A stretch of DNA of 64,000 bases, from NCBI GenBank assembly GCA_963383645.1, contig OY726571.1, positions 26,589,637-26,653,636 on the forward strand, written 5' to 3'. Origin of the DNA: Muscardinus avellanarius (Eukaryota; Chordata; Mammalia; Rodentia; Gliridae). The notes beneath the pieces are model-generated. The model was not told the DNA's origin. It saw only the letters and a program-made list of their open reading frames with translations, and did not search any database. Shown here piece after piece: positions 11,915-22,500 of this stretch (position 1 is its first letter; every line of letters starts with the position of its first letter). The translations under genes and the position numbers were made by a program.

Positions 11915-12108
11915 GCCGGGTGTGGTGGTGCAGGCTTGTAATCCCCCACCTGGGAGACGGAGACAGGTGGGTCATGCTGGTTCGAAGCCAGCTGCACTGC
12001 CTGTTTCCAAATTTAAAAAAATATATATAAAATAGGTCTGGGAGTGTAGCCCAGAGGTAGAAGGGTTTCCAGAAATCCCAGTACCACAAAAAAAAAAAAA
12101 AGAGAGAA
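11915..12108 (+). mobile_element. B1-ID SINE, young-type, with 14-bp duplication
   Basis: GCCGGGTGTGGTGGTGCAGGC ... AGGTAGAAGGGTTTCCAGAAATCCC ... A-run. AGAAATTCCAACTA at 11901-11914 is repeated exactly at 12109-12122. Confidence 0.95.
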
Positions 12109-12122
12109 AGAAATTCCAACTA

Positions 12123-12310
12123 AGGCCAGGCATCATGACATGCACCTATAATTCCAGAACTTGGGAGGCTGAGACAGGAGGATCACATGTTTGAGGCTAG
12201 CATGAGGTAACTTAGCAAGACCTTGTTTAAAAAAAGAGAAAAAAAAAAGTACTGGGAGTATAGTTCTAAGGTAGGATAACCCTTCATTGAATGCTTAGTA
12301 TCACAAAGGA
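12123..12310 (+). mobile_element. B1-ID SINE, diverged
   Basis: GGCCAGGCATCATGACATGC ... GGGAGTATAGTTCTAAGGTAGGATAACC; directly downstream of the previous SINE. Confidence 0.85.
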
Positions 12311-13035
12311 AAACATAAAGAACAATAAAGAAAATAGAATAATGAAAAAAGAAACACTTTGTAATTCCAATTATATAAAATTCCAGAAAATATAAACTAA
12401 TTTATTTAGAAAGTAAATAAATCGATACTGAAGGGCTAGTGAGGGCAGTGAAAGATTATAAAAGGGTGCAAGATAAATACAGTGGTAATGGATATGTTTG
12501 TTAGTATTATTATAATGTTTTTATTTATATATACTGTATATAGAAATTAATACAATCATGCACTTAAAATAGATATAATTGATAGCATATCAATTATACT
12601 TCAATAAAACTTTAAAAGATGGTTTAAATGAAAGCCCATATCTGCTTCTTTAGAAAATCAGAATATTTGGAAACCCAGTGTTGACTCTGCCACACCTGGT
12701 TAAAGGCAGTCTTCCATCAGTGACCGGAAACATTAGCGAGCCATAAAGACTGTTTCCAGTAGAGTCACCAGAAACATTAGCTGGGTGACAAATGTCACAT
12801 CCCTGGACTATGACACTTCCCTTTTTTCTGTTTTCGTTTTCTTGACTGTGCAGCAGTGCCCTTGAGGACATTGCGAGAGTGAACAAAACCTCCTTCGCTC
12901 TGATGATGATTACTGCAGGGAAAACCGGACAGTGTGAGCTTGTCCACTTGTCCCACATCACCATCATCAAAGGAACATCTGTGCATCCACTTACAGACAT
13001 CCCTTTTCTCTATTTAGACGCAGTCTCCTCAAATT
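12311..13035. other. No recognisable feature
   Basis: AT-rich to 12640. 12650-13000 is of more even composition with open frames on both strands but no family I know. Confidence 0.4.
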
Positions 13036-13039
13036 ACAT

Positions 13040-13070
13040 GTGTGTGTGTGCGTGTGTGCGTGCGCGCGCA

Positions 13071-13115
<45 letters not shown>
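13040..13115 (+). repeat. (GT)n with GCGCGCGC core
   Basis: Alternating purine-pyrimidine for about 75 bp, with TGCGTGCGCGCGCACACG in the middle. Confidence 0.95.
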
Positions 13116-13116
<1 letters not shown>

Positions 13117-13266
13117 TTACTAGGAATTGATCCTAGGGACTGTCTACCTCTGAGCTTCTCCCCAGACATTGTTTTGTTTTTGTTTGAAACAGGGTCTTGC
13201 TAGGTTGCCGAGACTGTCCTCAAACCTAGGATCCTTCTGTCTCAGCCTCCGACCATGCCCGGCTTC
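13116..13266 (-). mobile_element. B1-ID SINE, shortened
   Basis: TACTAGGAATTGATCCTAGGG ... CCTCCGACCATGCCCGGCT; the segment around the ATTACAAGC block is deleted. Confidence 0.85.
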
Positions 13267-13530
13267 CTCCAAATACTATTAATTACATCCACTATTCTTA
13301 CACTCATTATGACTGGAGCCTGGCCTCTGCTGTCTAACCACTGTGACACCAGCAAACAGAATTTTGGACATCAGGGTGCATAGTTCCTGTGCAATGCCTG
13401 GGGACAAATGCTCTGGAATCATGCTGAATGTCATGAGACATCCCCTGGGAAAAAGGAAACAATTTCTATTTCTCTCTAAACCGCTGGAGGCTGTCACAGC
13501 AACATCCTCTTTTTTGGATTGATTTCTAGG
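13267..13530. other. No recognisable feature
   Basis: Single-copy-looking DNA between a SINE and a CA repeat. Confidence 0.45.
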
Positions 13531-13581
13531 TACACACACAAACACACATACACACACACACACACACACACAAACACACAC
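13531..13581 (+). repeat. (CA)n microsatellite
   Basis: Imperfect CA repeat with ACAAACACACATA interruptions. Confidence 0.93.
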
Positions 13582-13968
13582 AATCCCTTATTGAGGTCAC
13601 AAATTAGCATAATAAAATGAGTAGTCTTTCTTAGGTGGCCTTTAGTAACAACAAAAATGAAATTAAAACTGAACAAAGGTAAAATTCTTTGCAACTTCCT
13701 TGTAATACTGCAGTAAATCCTCCTGGCCAAAACTGAGTCAGGACCATGCCTTCAGAGAAGAAGGAATGGAACCGCCTAAGGGCTTAGATTTTTCTCCAAG
13801 GAATAAGAGAGAAAAACAGACATCTGCTCTGTTACTACCCTGGTGTACTTACTGGTGTGGCCACAATACACAGCAGAAACTGCTCAAGTGATAGAGGTGA
13901 AATCACAGCAGAGATTGGTCACATGGTAGAGATGAAAGGACTTAAAACTAAAACAAACAAACAAAAAT
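13582..13968. other. No recognisable feature
   Basis: Nothing assignable between the CA repeat and an ID monomer. Confidence 0.45.
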
Positions 13969-14019
13969 AAGGCTGGGGTATAGCTCAGAGGTAGAATGCT
14001 CCTGGGTTCAGTCCCCAGT

Positions 14020-14024
<5 letters not shown>
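13969..14024 (+). repeat. ID-half SINE monomer
   Basis: GGCTGGGGTATAGCTCAGAGGTAGAATGC ... CAGTCCCCAGTAAAA, without the B1 half. Confidence 0.8.

Positions 14025-14066
<42 letters not shown>
14025..14066 (+). repeat. (AC)n microsatellite
   Basis: About 20 AC units grown on the ID tail. Confidence 0.95.
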
Positions 14067-14070
<4 letters not shown>

Positions 14071-14404
14071 CCACTCACTCATGCACTCACACCAAGATGG
14101 CTTCTTTGACTATTGGTAGAGGGGGGCAAGAGCTTAGGATGATCCTGAAGGTCATCCCCAAACCTGAAGGTCTCCGAAGCCAGAACCGGACCTATCACAG
14201 GTGCTGCCCTAGAAGTAGAGCCAGGGCTCGGGCTAGGCGCCAGGGGCCAAGCCTCAGACACGCCCTGCTTGGTCTGGACCAGACCTCACTCTTGTTCTCA
14301 AGATATTGCACCTTGGGCCACATGCAGTGTCTGGTGAGTGTGATGATCCTTTGTCCATTACCTATAGAGCATTTTTTAAAATTTAATGATATATAGGAAC
14401 AGGG
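14067..14404. other. Unassigned GC-richer segment
   Basis: 14100-14300 is GC-richer than its surroundings (GCCAGGGCTCGGGCTAGGCGC). Open frames on both strands show no recognisable domain. It could be an old retroposed fragment. Confidence 0.35.
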
Positions 14405-14640
14405 TGGGTAAATCTATGGGCTTTGAAGTTAGCCATCTTGGGTTCGGAACCACGTTGCTGTTTAATGTGAACTTGGGCAAGTTATTTCATCTTTCTGAGC
14501 AGCAATTTTCTCATGCATAAGAGGAAAAACAATGTATACAAACCTGCCAGTGGCATTAATGAACAGAGGCCATGCCTGCAGTACACTCAGCATGCTGTCT
14601 GGCATATTAAGCATGTAGTCAATATCAGTTGCTTTCGTTA
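14405..14640 (+). repeat. MIR SINE
   Basis: GGGCTTTGAAGTTAGCCATC ... TGTGAACTTGGGCAAGTTATTTCATC ... CTGGCATATTAAGCATGTAG is a near full-length MIR. Confidence 0.75.
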
Positions 14641-14942
14641 CTGTGAGTAAACATGCATGCTACAATGAAATTCCTTCTAAAAGCCATCTCAATTCTTAAC
14701 TTTCATAGCAAATTTGAGTTCATCTGAAGAGTATATTAAAGGGTCTACATGTTTGAAGTTATTTTCCTTTCAATTCCCTAACTAGAAGTTTAGAGGAATC
14801 CTAGCATGAACTTCAATTATATAGGCTTGTTGAAGATACTTAAATGAATGAGCAGAATGTTTCTTTTTTTTTCTTTGTCTTTTTTTCTCTTTCTTTTACA
14901 TTTTCTTTTTTTCCCTTTCCTTTTGTCTTGTCTTGTCTTTGT

Positions 14943-15118
14943 TATACTGAAGATTGAACCCAGTTTCTCCTACCACTGAGCTACATTCCCATCTTTTTTC
15001 TTTTTTATTCTTATCTTATTTTATTTAATTTCTTGAGACAGAGTCTCACCAAGTTACTGAGGCTGTCCTCAAACTTACTCCCGAGTGGCCAGGATTATAG
15101 AAGCTCTCCACCTCACCA
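14943..15118 (-). mobile_element. B1-ID SINE
   Basis: TACTGAAGATTGAACCCAG ... ACTGAGCTACATTCCC ... CTGAGGCTGTCCTCAAAC; pyrimidine-rich tail at 14860-14940. Confidence 0.82.
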
Positions 15119-15672
15119 CCCTTTCCCTATAAAGGTGAAAATAATTCAGTTAGACTACTTTGCAGGCCTGGTGTTCTTGATTTTAAACAAGAATATGAGT
15201 TAGAAAGATTATTAAGGAACTTAAAAACTAACAAGATTAAGAGTTAGAAAGCTTATTAAGGAGCTAAAAAAAACTAGAGGGTAAATGTTACAGCTTTCTT
15301 GATTTACAGAGTAATTGTTAGTTCTGAATCACTTGAAAAAGAAGCATATTAGGATGTGTGAATGGTTAAATCTCAAAGGACTGTGAGGTGGCTACTTGGC
15401 AGACAGAGAAAAAGCTATAAAAAGTGAACTAGAAGGTTTGGGGTCTAGTATATAAGGAACTGAAAGTTATCACTCTGTCCTAAAAACAACAACAACAAAT
15501 CAATGAGTCCACTAAAAAGAATCAATAACTCTGCTTAGAGCAAAAGTGAAGAGAGGTCCCTGGGCAAACCAAAGTCTCCCCCAAACAGGTAAATACAGAG
15601 AATCACAATTTTAGGAGAAGAAACCCATGAGCAGAGAGATTTGGACATGTTTAGCATGGTAAGGCCATAGAT
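15119..15672. other. No recognisable feature
   Basis: AT-rich DNA, with a short internal duplication of a GAGTTAGAAAG..ATTAAGGA block near 15200 and 15245. Confidence 0.45.
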
Positions 15673-15673
15673 A

Positions 15674-15784
15674 TGTCAAGCATGGTGGTGTACACCTGTA
15701 ATCTCAGTACTTGGGAGGCTGAGGCAGGAGGATCACAAGTTTTTGCCAGGTCTCAGCAATTTAGCAAAGTATACAACAACTTAG
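15674..15784 (+). mobile_element. B1-ID SINE, 5' part (split by mini-provirus)
   Basis: AGCATGGTGGTGTACACCTG to CAACAACTTAG; resumes at 16523 after the inserted element. Confidence 0.88.
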
Positions 15785-16073
15785 TGTAAGATTGATGAGC
15801 GTGTGTGTCCCCCAGTCGCATAGAGACACGCGGAGAATCCATAGCAGATATATGAATGCCTTTATTCGTGGGAGATCGGCCTCCAGCCCCCGCGTGGCCG
15901 CGGGGGCTGGTGGCGGGGGAGAGCGTGCGTCCCTCCTTCTCGGGCTCCTCTCTGAACTCTGCCCTCTCTTCTTCCGGACCCGGGAGGCCTGGTTCCCTCC
16001 CAGAATCGCAGAGCTCCACCTCCTCGCTTCCGGGCCTGCCCCCTGTGGGGCAGGGGGTGACTTAAACCTTACA
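15785..16073 (-). repeat. Complete LTR (289 bp) of the mini-provirus
   Basis: Minus strand from TGTAAGG (16073) to CTTACA (15785). It contains CACGAATAAAGGCATTC with a polyadenylation signal. It pairs as an inverted repeat with 16183-16414, giving arms of about 232 bp around a spacer of about 170 bp. Confidence 0.9.
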
Positions 16074-16182
16074 TTCCGACCTCTTTGACTAAGGGGTGCA
16101 GAAGGGCAGAGTTTTTGCTCATCTAGCGGCTTCATGCTGATAAGGGGTGACGTCAGTCAAGGGCCCCAGGTCGGAAGAAATC

Positions 16183-16414
16183 GAGCTCTGCGATTCCGGG
16201 AGGGAACCAGGCCTCCCGGGTCCGGAAGAAGAGAGGGCAGAGTTCAGAAAGGAGCCCGAGAAGGAGGGACGCATGCTCTCCCCCGCCACCAGCCCCCGAG
16301 GCCACGCGGGGGCTGGAGGCCGATCTCCCATGAATAAAGGCATTCATATATCTGCTATGGATTCTCCGCGTGTCTCTATGCGACTGGGGGACACACACGC
16401 TCATCAATCTTACA
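16183..16414 (+). repeat. Inverted partial LTR copy
   Basis: Plus-strand copy of the same LTR, lacking about its first 55 bases, ending CTTACA at 16414. It matches 15785-16016 in reverse with few differences. Confidence 0.9.
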
Positions 16415-16416
16415 TT

Positions 16417-16434
16417 TGGTGCCGAAACCCGGGA
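16417..16434 (+). promoter_or_regulatory. tRNA-Phe primer-binding site
   Basis: TGGTGCCGAAACCCGGGA, two bases after the LTR end, is an exact complement of the 3' 18 bases of tRNA-Phe including CCA. The last seven bases also belong to the following reversed LTR fragment. Confidence 0.92.
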
Positions 16435-16522
16435 GGCCTGGTTCCCTCCCGGAATCGCACAGCTCCACCTCCTCGCTTCCGGGCCTGCCCCCTGTGGGGC
16501 AGGGGGCGACTTAAACCTTACA

Positions 16523-16612
16523 CTTAGCAGGACCCCTTTTAAGAAAAAACAATGGGCCTGGGGCTGTAGCTCAGGGGTAGAAGGCCCTGAGTTCAATTTC
16601 CAGTAATAACAA
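16523..16612 (+). mobile_element. B1-ID SINE, 3' part
   Basis: CTTAGCAGGACCCC then GGCCTGGGGCTGTAGCTCAGG ... AATTTCCAGTAATAAC; continuation of the SINE starting at 15674. Confidence 0.88.
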
Positions 16613-16709
16613 AAGAAAACAGAAAGGTAAAAACAAATACCTCATGAAAAGAAATCTTTATGGGAACCAATGGACAAGTCAGCGGGTCAAAAAAGTCCTG
16701 GGGGGGAGG

Positions 16710-16912
16710 GAGGGGACATGGTTGCCACAGAATAGTAATCCCAGTGCTTGGAAGGCTGAGATAGGAGGATTGCAGGTTTGAGGCCAGTCTCAGCAACTCA
16801 GTGAGACCATTAGCAACTAAGCAAGGCCCTATTTCAAAAGAAAATAAAATCAGGCTGGGGGATGGTGATTTAACTTAGATGTAGAACACTCTTGGCTTCA
16901 ATCCTCAATACC
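16710..16912 (+). mobile_element. B1-ID SINE
   Basis: GACATGGTTGCCACAG ... GGCTGGGGGATGGTGATTTAAC ... CAATACC, followed by (CAAA)n at 16913-16940. Confidence 0.85.
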
Positions 16913-17034
16913 AAACAAACAAACAAACAAACAAACAACAAAAAAGTCCAGGAGAACCCAGTCTTAAAAGAGATCCTCACAGTTTTAAGTGGTTTAGCTC
17001 TCTGAGCTCCACTAGGTTCTCACTATGAGCAAAT

Positions 17035-17720
17035 TCCCTCATTCTTCCAGGAGGGAGATGGGAAAGTAGTCATTTTGAAATATACCAGAACCTTCTGTTC
17101 TTTTTAATAAGGCCAATACTCTGGAAGGAGCTTTTTAACCTCCTGCAGTTTTATTAGACCATAACTAACCTAGAGGAGGGTAGAATGCCCAACTAGACAT
17201 CTCATATCACCTAAAGGGATGAACAAATTGAAAATTGAGAAGCACTTGTGAAATTCACAGTCCAAAGGCACGGACTCCTTAAAAGACCGAGACTCAATTA
17301 TAGGGCTATAAAACACTTTCCCTCTTCCCACACTTTATCACCATATTAATTAAGGCCTATTTATAGCAATTCCTTTTAACTAGTGTGTCATATCCAGCTG
17401 TCACGAAACAATCCTAAAAGGAAATAAGCCGAGTGTGAAGAAAGAAAACAAGCTTCAGAGCCAGATTCAGATATGGCAGGGATATTGGGATTATGAAACT
17501 TAGAAATTAAAACAACTGTAATTAATATGCTAGTGGCTCTAATAGATAAAGTAGATGAGATGCAAGAATATACGGACAGAGATACAGAAATTCTAAGAGG
17601 GTAAAAGCAAAATGCCATAGATCAAAAATATTGTAACATAGGACCAGATCTCCAACATATAGTCACTGCTAGAGACTGCCTTGATAGGATGCTCAAAGCT
17701 CAGGAAATAAAGCAGAATCA
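17035..17720 (+). mobile_element. Old LINE-1 5' region with ORF1 start
   Basis: AGATATGGCAGGGATATTGG ... ATTAATATGCTAGTGGCTC ... GATAAAGTAGATGAGATGCAAG ... CAGAAATTCTAAGAGG matches the beginning of mammalian L1 ORF1, with stops and frame breaks. The upstream part (from about 17035) is probably its 5' untranslated region. Confidence 0.7.
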
Positions 17721-17724
17721 ATAA

Positions 17725-18465
17725 ATGGAATAGCATCAAGTAACTGCAGAGTTTCTGGTCTAATTGACAGGTCTTTCTTACATCTTGAGCTGACTCTTGA
17801 GTAGGGTGAGAAATGGGTGCCTAGTTTCATTCTTCTACAAAAGATTCTTTAGTTTTCCCAGCACCCTTTGTTGAAAAGGTTAACTTTTCCTCAGTTTATG
17901 GTTTTTCCCTTTGCCTTTCTTGTAAAAAATCAGCTGACGGCTGTAAGATTGATAGTTTAGCTGGACGTGGTGGCACAACTCAGCATTTGGGAGGCTGAGA
18001 CAGGAGGATCACGGTTTGCCAGCAGCCTTGGCTATTATTTAGGCCATTTGCAACTCAATGAGACCCTGTTTCAAAAGAAAGAATAAAAAATAGGGCTGGG
18101 AGTACAGCTTGGAGGTAGAATGCCCCTGGGTTCTATCCATAGTGCCGTAAAACAAAAACAAAACAAAAACAAGTTAAGATTTGTTTTGGTATATCCTATT
18201 TTCTATTCCATTTGTCTATGTGTCTGTTTTTGTGCCAATAGCATGCTATTTTTTTTTTGTTACTAAAACTTTGTAATATAATTTGAAATTAGGTTTGTGA
18301 TGCCTTTAATATGGTTCTTATTGCTGAAAATTGCTTTGGCTATTGTGGGCCTTTTGCTTTTTTGCTTTTTTTATATTGTTAAGACATTTTTTCCCCCTAG
18401 CTTTGTGACTCTGTGACAAATGACATTGGTATTTTGACAGGGACAACAATGAATTTGTTTTGGTA
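17725..18465 (-). mobile_element. LINE-1 ORF2 fragment (host of the ERV nest)
   Basis: GCACCCTTTGTTGAAAAGG, TTCTATTCCATTTGTCTATGTGTC, TTGCTTTGGCTATTGTGGGCC and ACAGGGACAACAATGAATTTG are reverse L1 ORF2 landmarks. It is interrupted by a SINE (17957-18170) and continues at 27030 beyond the provirus. Confidence 0.85.
17957..18170 (+). mobile_element. B1-ID SINE in LINE-1
   Basis: AGCTGGACGTGGTGGCACAAC ... GGCTGGGAGTACAGCTTGGAGGTAG; a short deletion removes TGTAATCC. Confidence 0.9.
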
Positions 18466-18470
18466 GTATA

Positions 18471-18751
18471 TGATTAATAAATAAAGATGCGGCGGGTCCC
18501 ATTCGCGCATAGATACACACAGAGATCCATTATAGATGGTATGGATGTCTTTATTCGTGGGAGTTGGCTGCCAGTCACGGGGGCTGGTGGGGGAGAGCCC
18601 TTCTCTCTGTCCCTCTATCGGGCTTCTCTCTCCCTGAACTCTGAACTCGCTTCTCCCTGATTGGGAGGCATGGTCCCCTCTTGGAATCACCGGGCTCCAC
18701 CTCCTAGCTTCTGGCCCTGCCCCCTGAGGGGCAGGGGCTGCTTGAACCTTT
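18471..18751 (-). mobile_element. Older solo LTR split by the provirus
   Basis: On the minus strand the LTR starts at 27024 (TGAAAGG across 27018-27024), is interrupted by the provirus after those bases, and resumes at 18751 to end TTAATCA at 18471. Total length without the duplication is about 283 bp. The 5-bp duplication GTATA lies at 18466-18470 and 27025-27029. It shares CCACGAATAAAGACAT and other blocks with the solo LTR at 33175. It carries AATAAA near 18549-18556 on the minus strand. Confidence 0.9.
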
Positions 18752-19088
18752 TGTATGGTTTGCGAGAGATAGATCCACAGACACGCGAGATCGGCCATGC
18801 AGGCGGCATAAGTCTTTATTAGACCAGCCCATCAGTCCCAGGCAGCTCCCTCCCCCACCCCCGTGTCGCGGGTGCGGGTTGGGGGTGGGAGAGGGCGTGG
18901 AAGAGAGCCTTCCACGGATATAGAAAATCTCTCCGTCTCACAGGCTTCTTCTGTGTGTGGCTTCTCTGTGTGTCGAGATCGCCGCGTTCCCCTTTTTATC
19001 AAAGGGGAGTGGCTTTCCGTGGGAACTTGCAGGGTAAGGAGGCGGGTCAGCCCCGCCCCTGTCCCATATGGGGGTTGAGGACCTAACA
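18752..19088 (-). repeat. 3' LTR of the provirus
   Basis: Same 337 bp as the 5' LTR apart from A at 18826 where the other copy has G. It carries the same GC-box, TATA-like and AATAAA elements. It directly follows a purine-rich tract on the minus strand and is followed by the target duplication CCTTT (18747-18751). Transcripts should be polyadenylated here, and the LTR could also drive neighbouring LINE-1 and host sequence. Confidence 0.95.
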
Positions 19089-19587
19089 TCCCGGCCTTTT
19101 TGGTCATAAGGGCGACGACTCTATCGAACTACTTCCTGCTGACAGAGTGGGCGGAGTCAGGGGCCCCAGGCCGGGAGTCAGGGTCCAATCCCCTGGAAGG
19201 GCGGGGGCAGGCAGGCGTGGCCGCGGTGAGAGCTGGAGGTTACCCTGGTTAACAGGCAAGGTGCTATTAGAAAAAGAAAAAAATTGTGAGAGCAGATCCT
19301 AGGAGCCCTTTAAATATGAGGTAGATTGTCACTAGATCTATTATTTAAATAGCAGCATTTCCCTGAGGAGAACGTCTTTTGCCCCTTCAGCAGTTTTTAT
19401 TCGACCAGAGTTATTAATAGCAGCAACTCCCTGAGTGGGTATAGGTCTGTCTGGTCAAACGAACATCTGCTACTGCGTCAGGAGCATCAGTACCCGACTT
19501 CCAAGGTTTAATACTTATGGCAGTTCAACATCCGAAGAGGGAGAGTACCATAACCTGTAAACAAGTGGACCTGCTAACATGTAAACA
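19089..19587 (-). other. Post-pol region with env missing, plus polypurine tract
   Basis: About 500 bp separate the pol stop from the 3' LTR, far too short for an envelope gene of roughly 1.9 kb. I see no signal peptide, transmembrane segment, immunosuppressive-type motif or CX6CC in any frame. Directly before the LTR the minus strand reads AAAAAGGCCGGGA, the likely polypurine tract (19089-19101). The 19100-19190 part resembles the 3' interior of the small element at 16074-16182 (shared GGGCCCCAGG-type block), so the two families share 3' ends. Confidence 0.8.
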
Positions 19588-22500
19588 TCAAAGAGAGTTA
19601 TGTCGAGAAAAACGAAGCTTAGTAGGTCCTAATACTGTGCAAGAAAATTCGTCCCGGGACTGTTGCAGTGGGGCCCTTTTCAGCCGAGTAAGATGGTGCC
19701 AGTTGGGGTCCCCCAGCAGTTTGGCTGCGGTGGGTGTGGTGAGGATTACTGTGAAGGGCCCCGTCCACCGTGGTTGAAGTTGTTTTGGCTGGAGTGACTT
19801 GAGAAGGACCTGATCTCCCGGCTTGAGGGCCTTAGCTGTATGGTGTGGAGCTGTTTCGTCAGTCCCCGGTTGGGGAAGGTATCGGTCAGCATGTTCCCTA
19901 AGAAGGTGCCTGAGGAGAGACAAATAAGGGAGATAGGAAGACAAAGGAGGGGGGTCCGAAGGAAGAGTGTGATTAAGCAAGAAAGGGCGGCCGTATAGCA
20001 ATTCAAATGGGCTCATAAAGGTGGGGCTTCGGGGGGTGGCCCTCACCCGGGCCAGAGCTAGTGGCAGGAGCTCCGGCCATGAAACCCGTAATTCCAGAGA
20101 GAGTTTCGTTAAGTGATTTTTGAGAATTCCATTCATCCTTTCTACCTTTCCTGAAGACTGTGGTCGGTATGGAACATGGAGATTCCACGCAATGCCCAGA
20201 GCTTGTGTCACCTGCTGAATGACTTTAGAAACAAAAGCTGGACCGTTATCAGATTGCAAGGAGTTAGGGAGGCCAAAACGAGGAATGATATCTGAGCAGA
20301 GAACATTGGCTACCGTGCTGGCTGTCTCATCCTTTGAAGGAAAAGCCTCCACCCAACCCGTTAGGGTGTCAACCATGGTAAGAAGATATTTAAGTTTTTT
20401 ATGGGGAGGCATATGTGTGAAGTCAATCTGCCAGTCCTGTCCTGGCAGGTGTCCCCTCATTTGGTGGGTGGGGAAGGAGGGGCGAAGGCCTCCCTGAGTG
20501 GATACAGCAGCGCAAGTGGAGCAGGAGGCACTGACTTTACCAATTAGCTGTAGTAGGAGAGGAGAATAGAACAAGGGGCTCAGAAAATGCTTTAGTGCCA
20601 TGGGTCCCACGTGAAGAGAGTTATGTATTAAGCTGATGATTTCTTCAGCCTGGGCCTTAGGCAGAGCAATTTTATCCTGTACCATGAGCCAGCCATCTTT
20701 CGCGCTGGATGCCCCAAGTTTTGTCAGGTGTTCTCGTTCAGCCGGGCTGTAATTAGGCACCATTGTAGGGAGTGTTAGAAACAGTATAGGTGCCGGCGGG
20801 CTTGGCTGAGCCTGCTGTGTCAGCTGTCGCGCTGTATAATCAGCTTTATTGTTTCCTTTTGCCACTAAGGAAGACTCCGTCCGATGGCCCCTACAGTGAA
20901 TGATGGCCAGCTCGGATGGTAAGGAAAGGGAGTCTAGAAGCTTTTTAATTAGGGTAGCATTGATAATGGGTGATCCCTTGGTGGAGAGAAACCCTCTCTC
21001 TCTCCAGATTGAGGCATGACAATGTGCTATTAGAAAGGCATATTTAGAATCGGTGTAAATGTTTGCTCGCTTGTTTTTTGCCAGCTGTAAGGCTCGAGTT
21101 AGGGCGATCAGCTCAGCCTTTTGTGAGGTAGTACCGTCCGGTAATCTGGCAGCTTCAACTGTTTGGGTTAGAGTGACCACTGCATAGGCTGCTCTCCTCT
21201 TACCTCTGGCATCAGGAACAGAGCTGCCATCAACGAAATAAGTGACATCTGGATTAAGAAGGGGGGTGTCCTGGAGGTCCGCCCGAGGTTTGGCTAGAGC
21301 TTCAATTACATCAACACATGAGTGAACATCGCTAAATGAACCCGAATCAGGGCCCTGACCCTGGCTCACTGGTAACAGAGTGGCCGGGTTAAGGGCTGGG
21401 GAATGAGATAGTTTAACACTTGGGTTTTCCATAAACAGCAAATAAAGTTCCTGAATACGGGATGGTGACAAAAGAGGGAGTGCTCGTGGAGAGAGCAAAT
21501 CCTGGAGCCTATGTGGGGAGAAGACCTGCAGGGGCATCTGAAGGCAGATTTTAAGAGCCTCTTTTGTGAGTGCGGCTGCTGCTGCCAGAGCCCTGAGGCA
21601 GGGTGGCCAGCCCCGGGTGGTGGGGTCCAGTTGCTTGGACAGATAGGCCACTGGCACCTGAGTTGGTCCCAGGGGTTGCGTGAGCACTCCTGTGGCTATT
21701 CCTTGCCTTTCGTCAGTAAATAACAAGAAGGTCTTAGTGGGGTTGGGGAGTGCCAGTGGAGGCGAATTAAGGAGAGCCTCTCGAAGAGCCTGGAAAGCTT
21801 GTCGAACGATCGCAGGCGAAGTGAGAGGGCCAGCCGGGGTTTCCTTAATTGCCTCATGTAGTGGCTTAGCTATGATGGCAAAGTTGGGGATCCAATGTCG
21901 GAAAAATCCCACAAAGCCCAAAAAGGATTGGATCTGACCAGCTGTGGTGGGCGGCTGTAAGTCTCGTAAGGCCTTGACCCTGTCCACCGTGAGTCCCCGA
22001 GTGTTGGGGGTGAGGTGGAGGCCTAGGTACTGCACTTCAGGCATTGATAATTGGGCCTTATGTGGGGCCACCCTATAGCCCTTGCTCCCAAGGAAATTAA
22101 GGAGGAGAGCAGTGTGACGCTTAGACATTTCTAAGGAGGGGCTACAAAGCAAAAGGTCATCTACATATTGTAGTAGAGAACTAGGCTCTAAGGGGCATTG
22201 AAGGAGATCCCGCGCTAGAGCCTGCCCAAAGAGATGTGGGCTGTCTCGAAAACCCTGGGGGAGGACCGTCCAGGTAAGTTGCTGGGCGACCTGGGTGTCG
22301 GGGTCCTCCCAAGTGAAGGCAAAAAGGGGATATGATTCCGGATGAAGGGAAATTGTATAAAATGCGTCCTTTAAATCAAGGACTGAGAAGTGGGTAGTAT
22401 TGGGGGGAATCTGAGACAGGAGGGTATAGGGATTAGGGACCACCGGGTGGATTGGTATCACTGCCTCGTTAATCAAACGGAGGTCTTGGACTAGGCGGTA

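Larger units (their letters stand above)
15785..16522 (-). mobile_element. Rearranged mini-provirus with inverted LTR copy
   Basis: A single integration event: CTTAG flanks it at 15780-15784 and 16523-16527, and its outer ends are TGTAAG/CTTACA. Minus-strand order: first 96 bases of a normal LTR (16522-16427); then an inverted piece made of the complement of a tRNA-Phe primer-binding site and of most of an LTR (16434-16183); then about 110 bp of 3' interior (16182-16074); then one complete 289-bp LTR (16073-15785). The switch point has an 8-bp overlap (ACCCGGGA). No coding sequence remains. The LTR is related to those at 18471 and 33175. Confidence 0.9.

Noticed and set aside
14097..14396. 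99-codon open frame possibly from a retroposed gene
   Set aside because: No recognisable protein, no poly-A tail or duplication visible; left as an unassigned GC-richer segment.
15753..16596. Overlapping open frames in the mini-provirus
   Set aside because: All are LTR sequence read in several frames; the repeated peptides simply reflect the inverted LTR copies.
18832..19107. Identical open frames in both LTRs (also 26761-27018) as a protein gene
   Set aside because: They are duplicated because the LTRs are; the frame runs across promoter and polyadenylation elements and has no domain.
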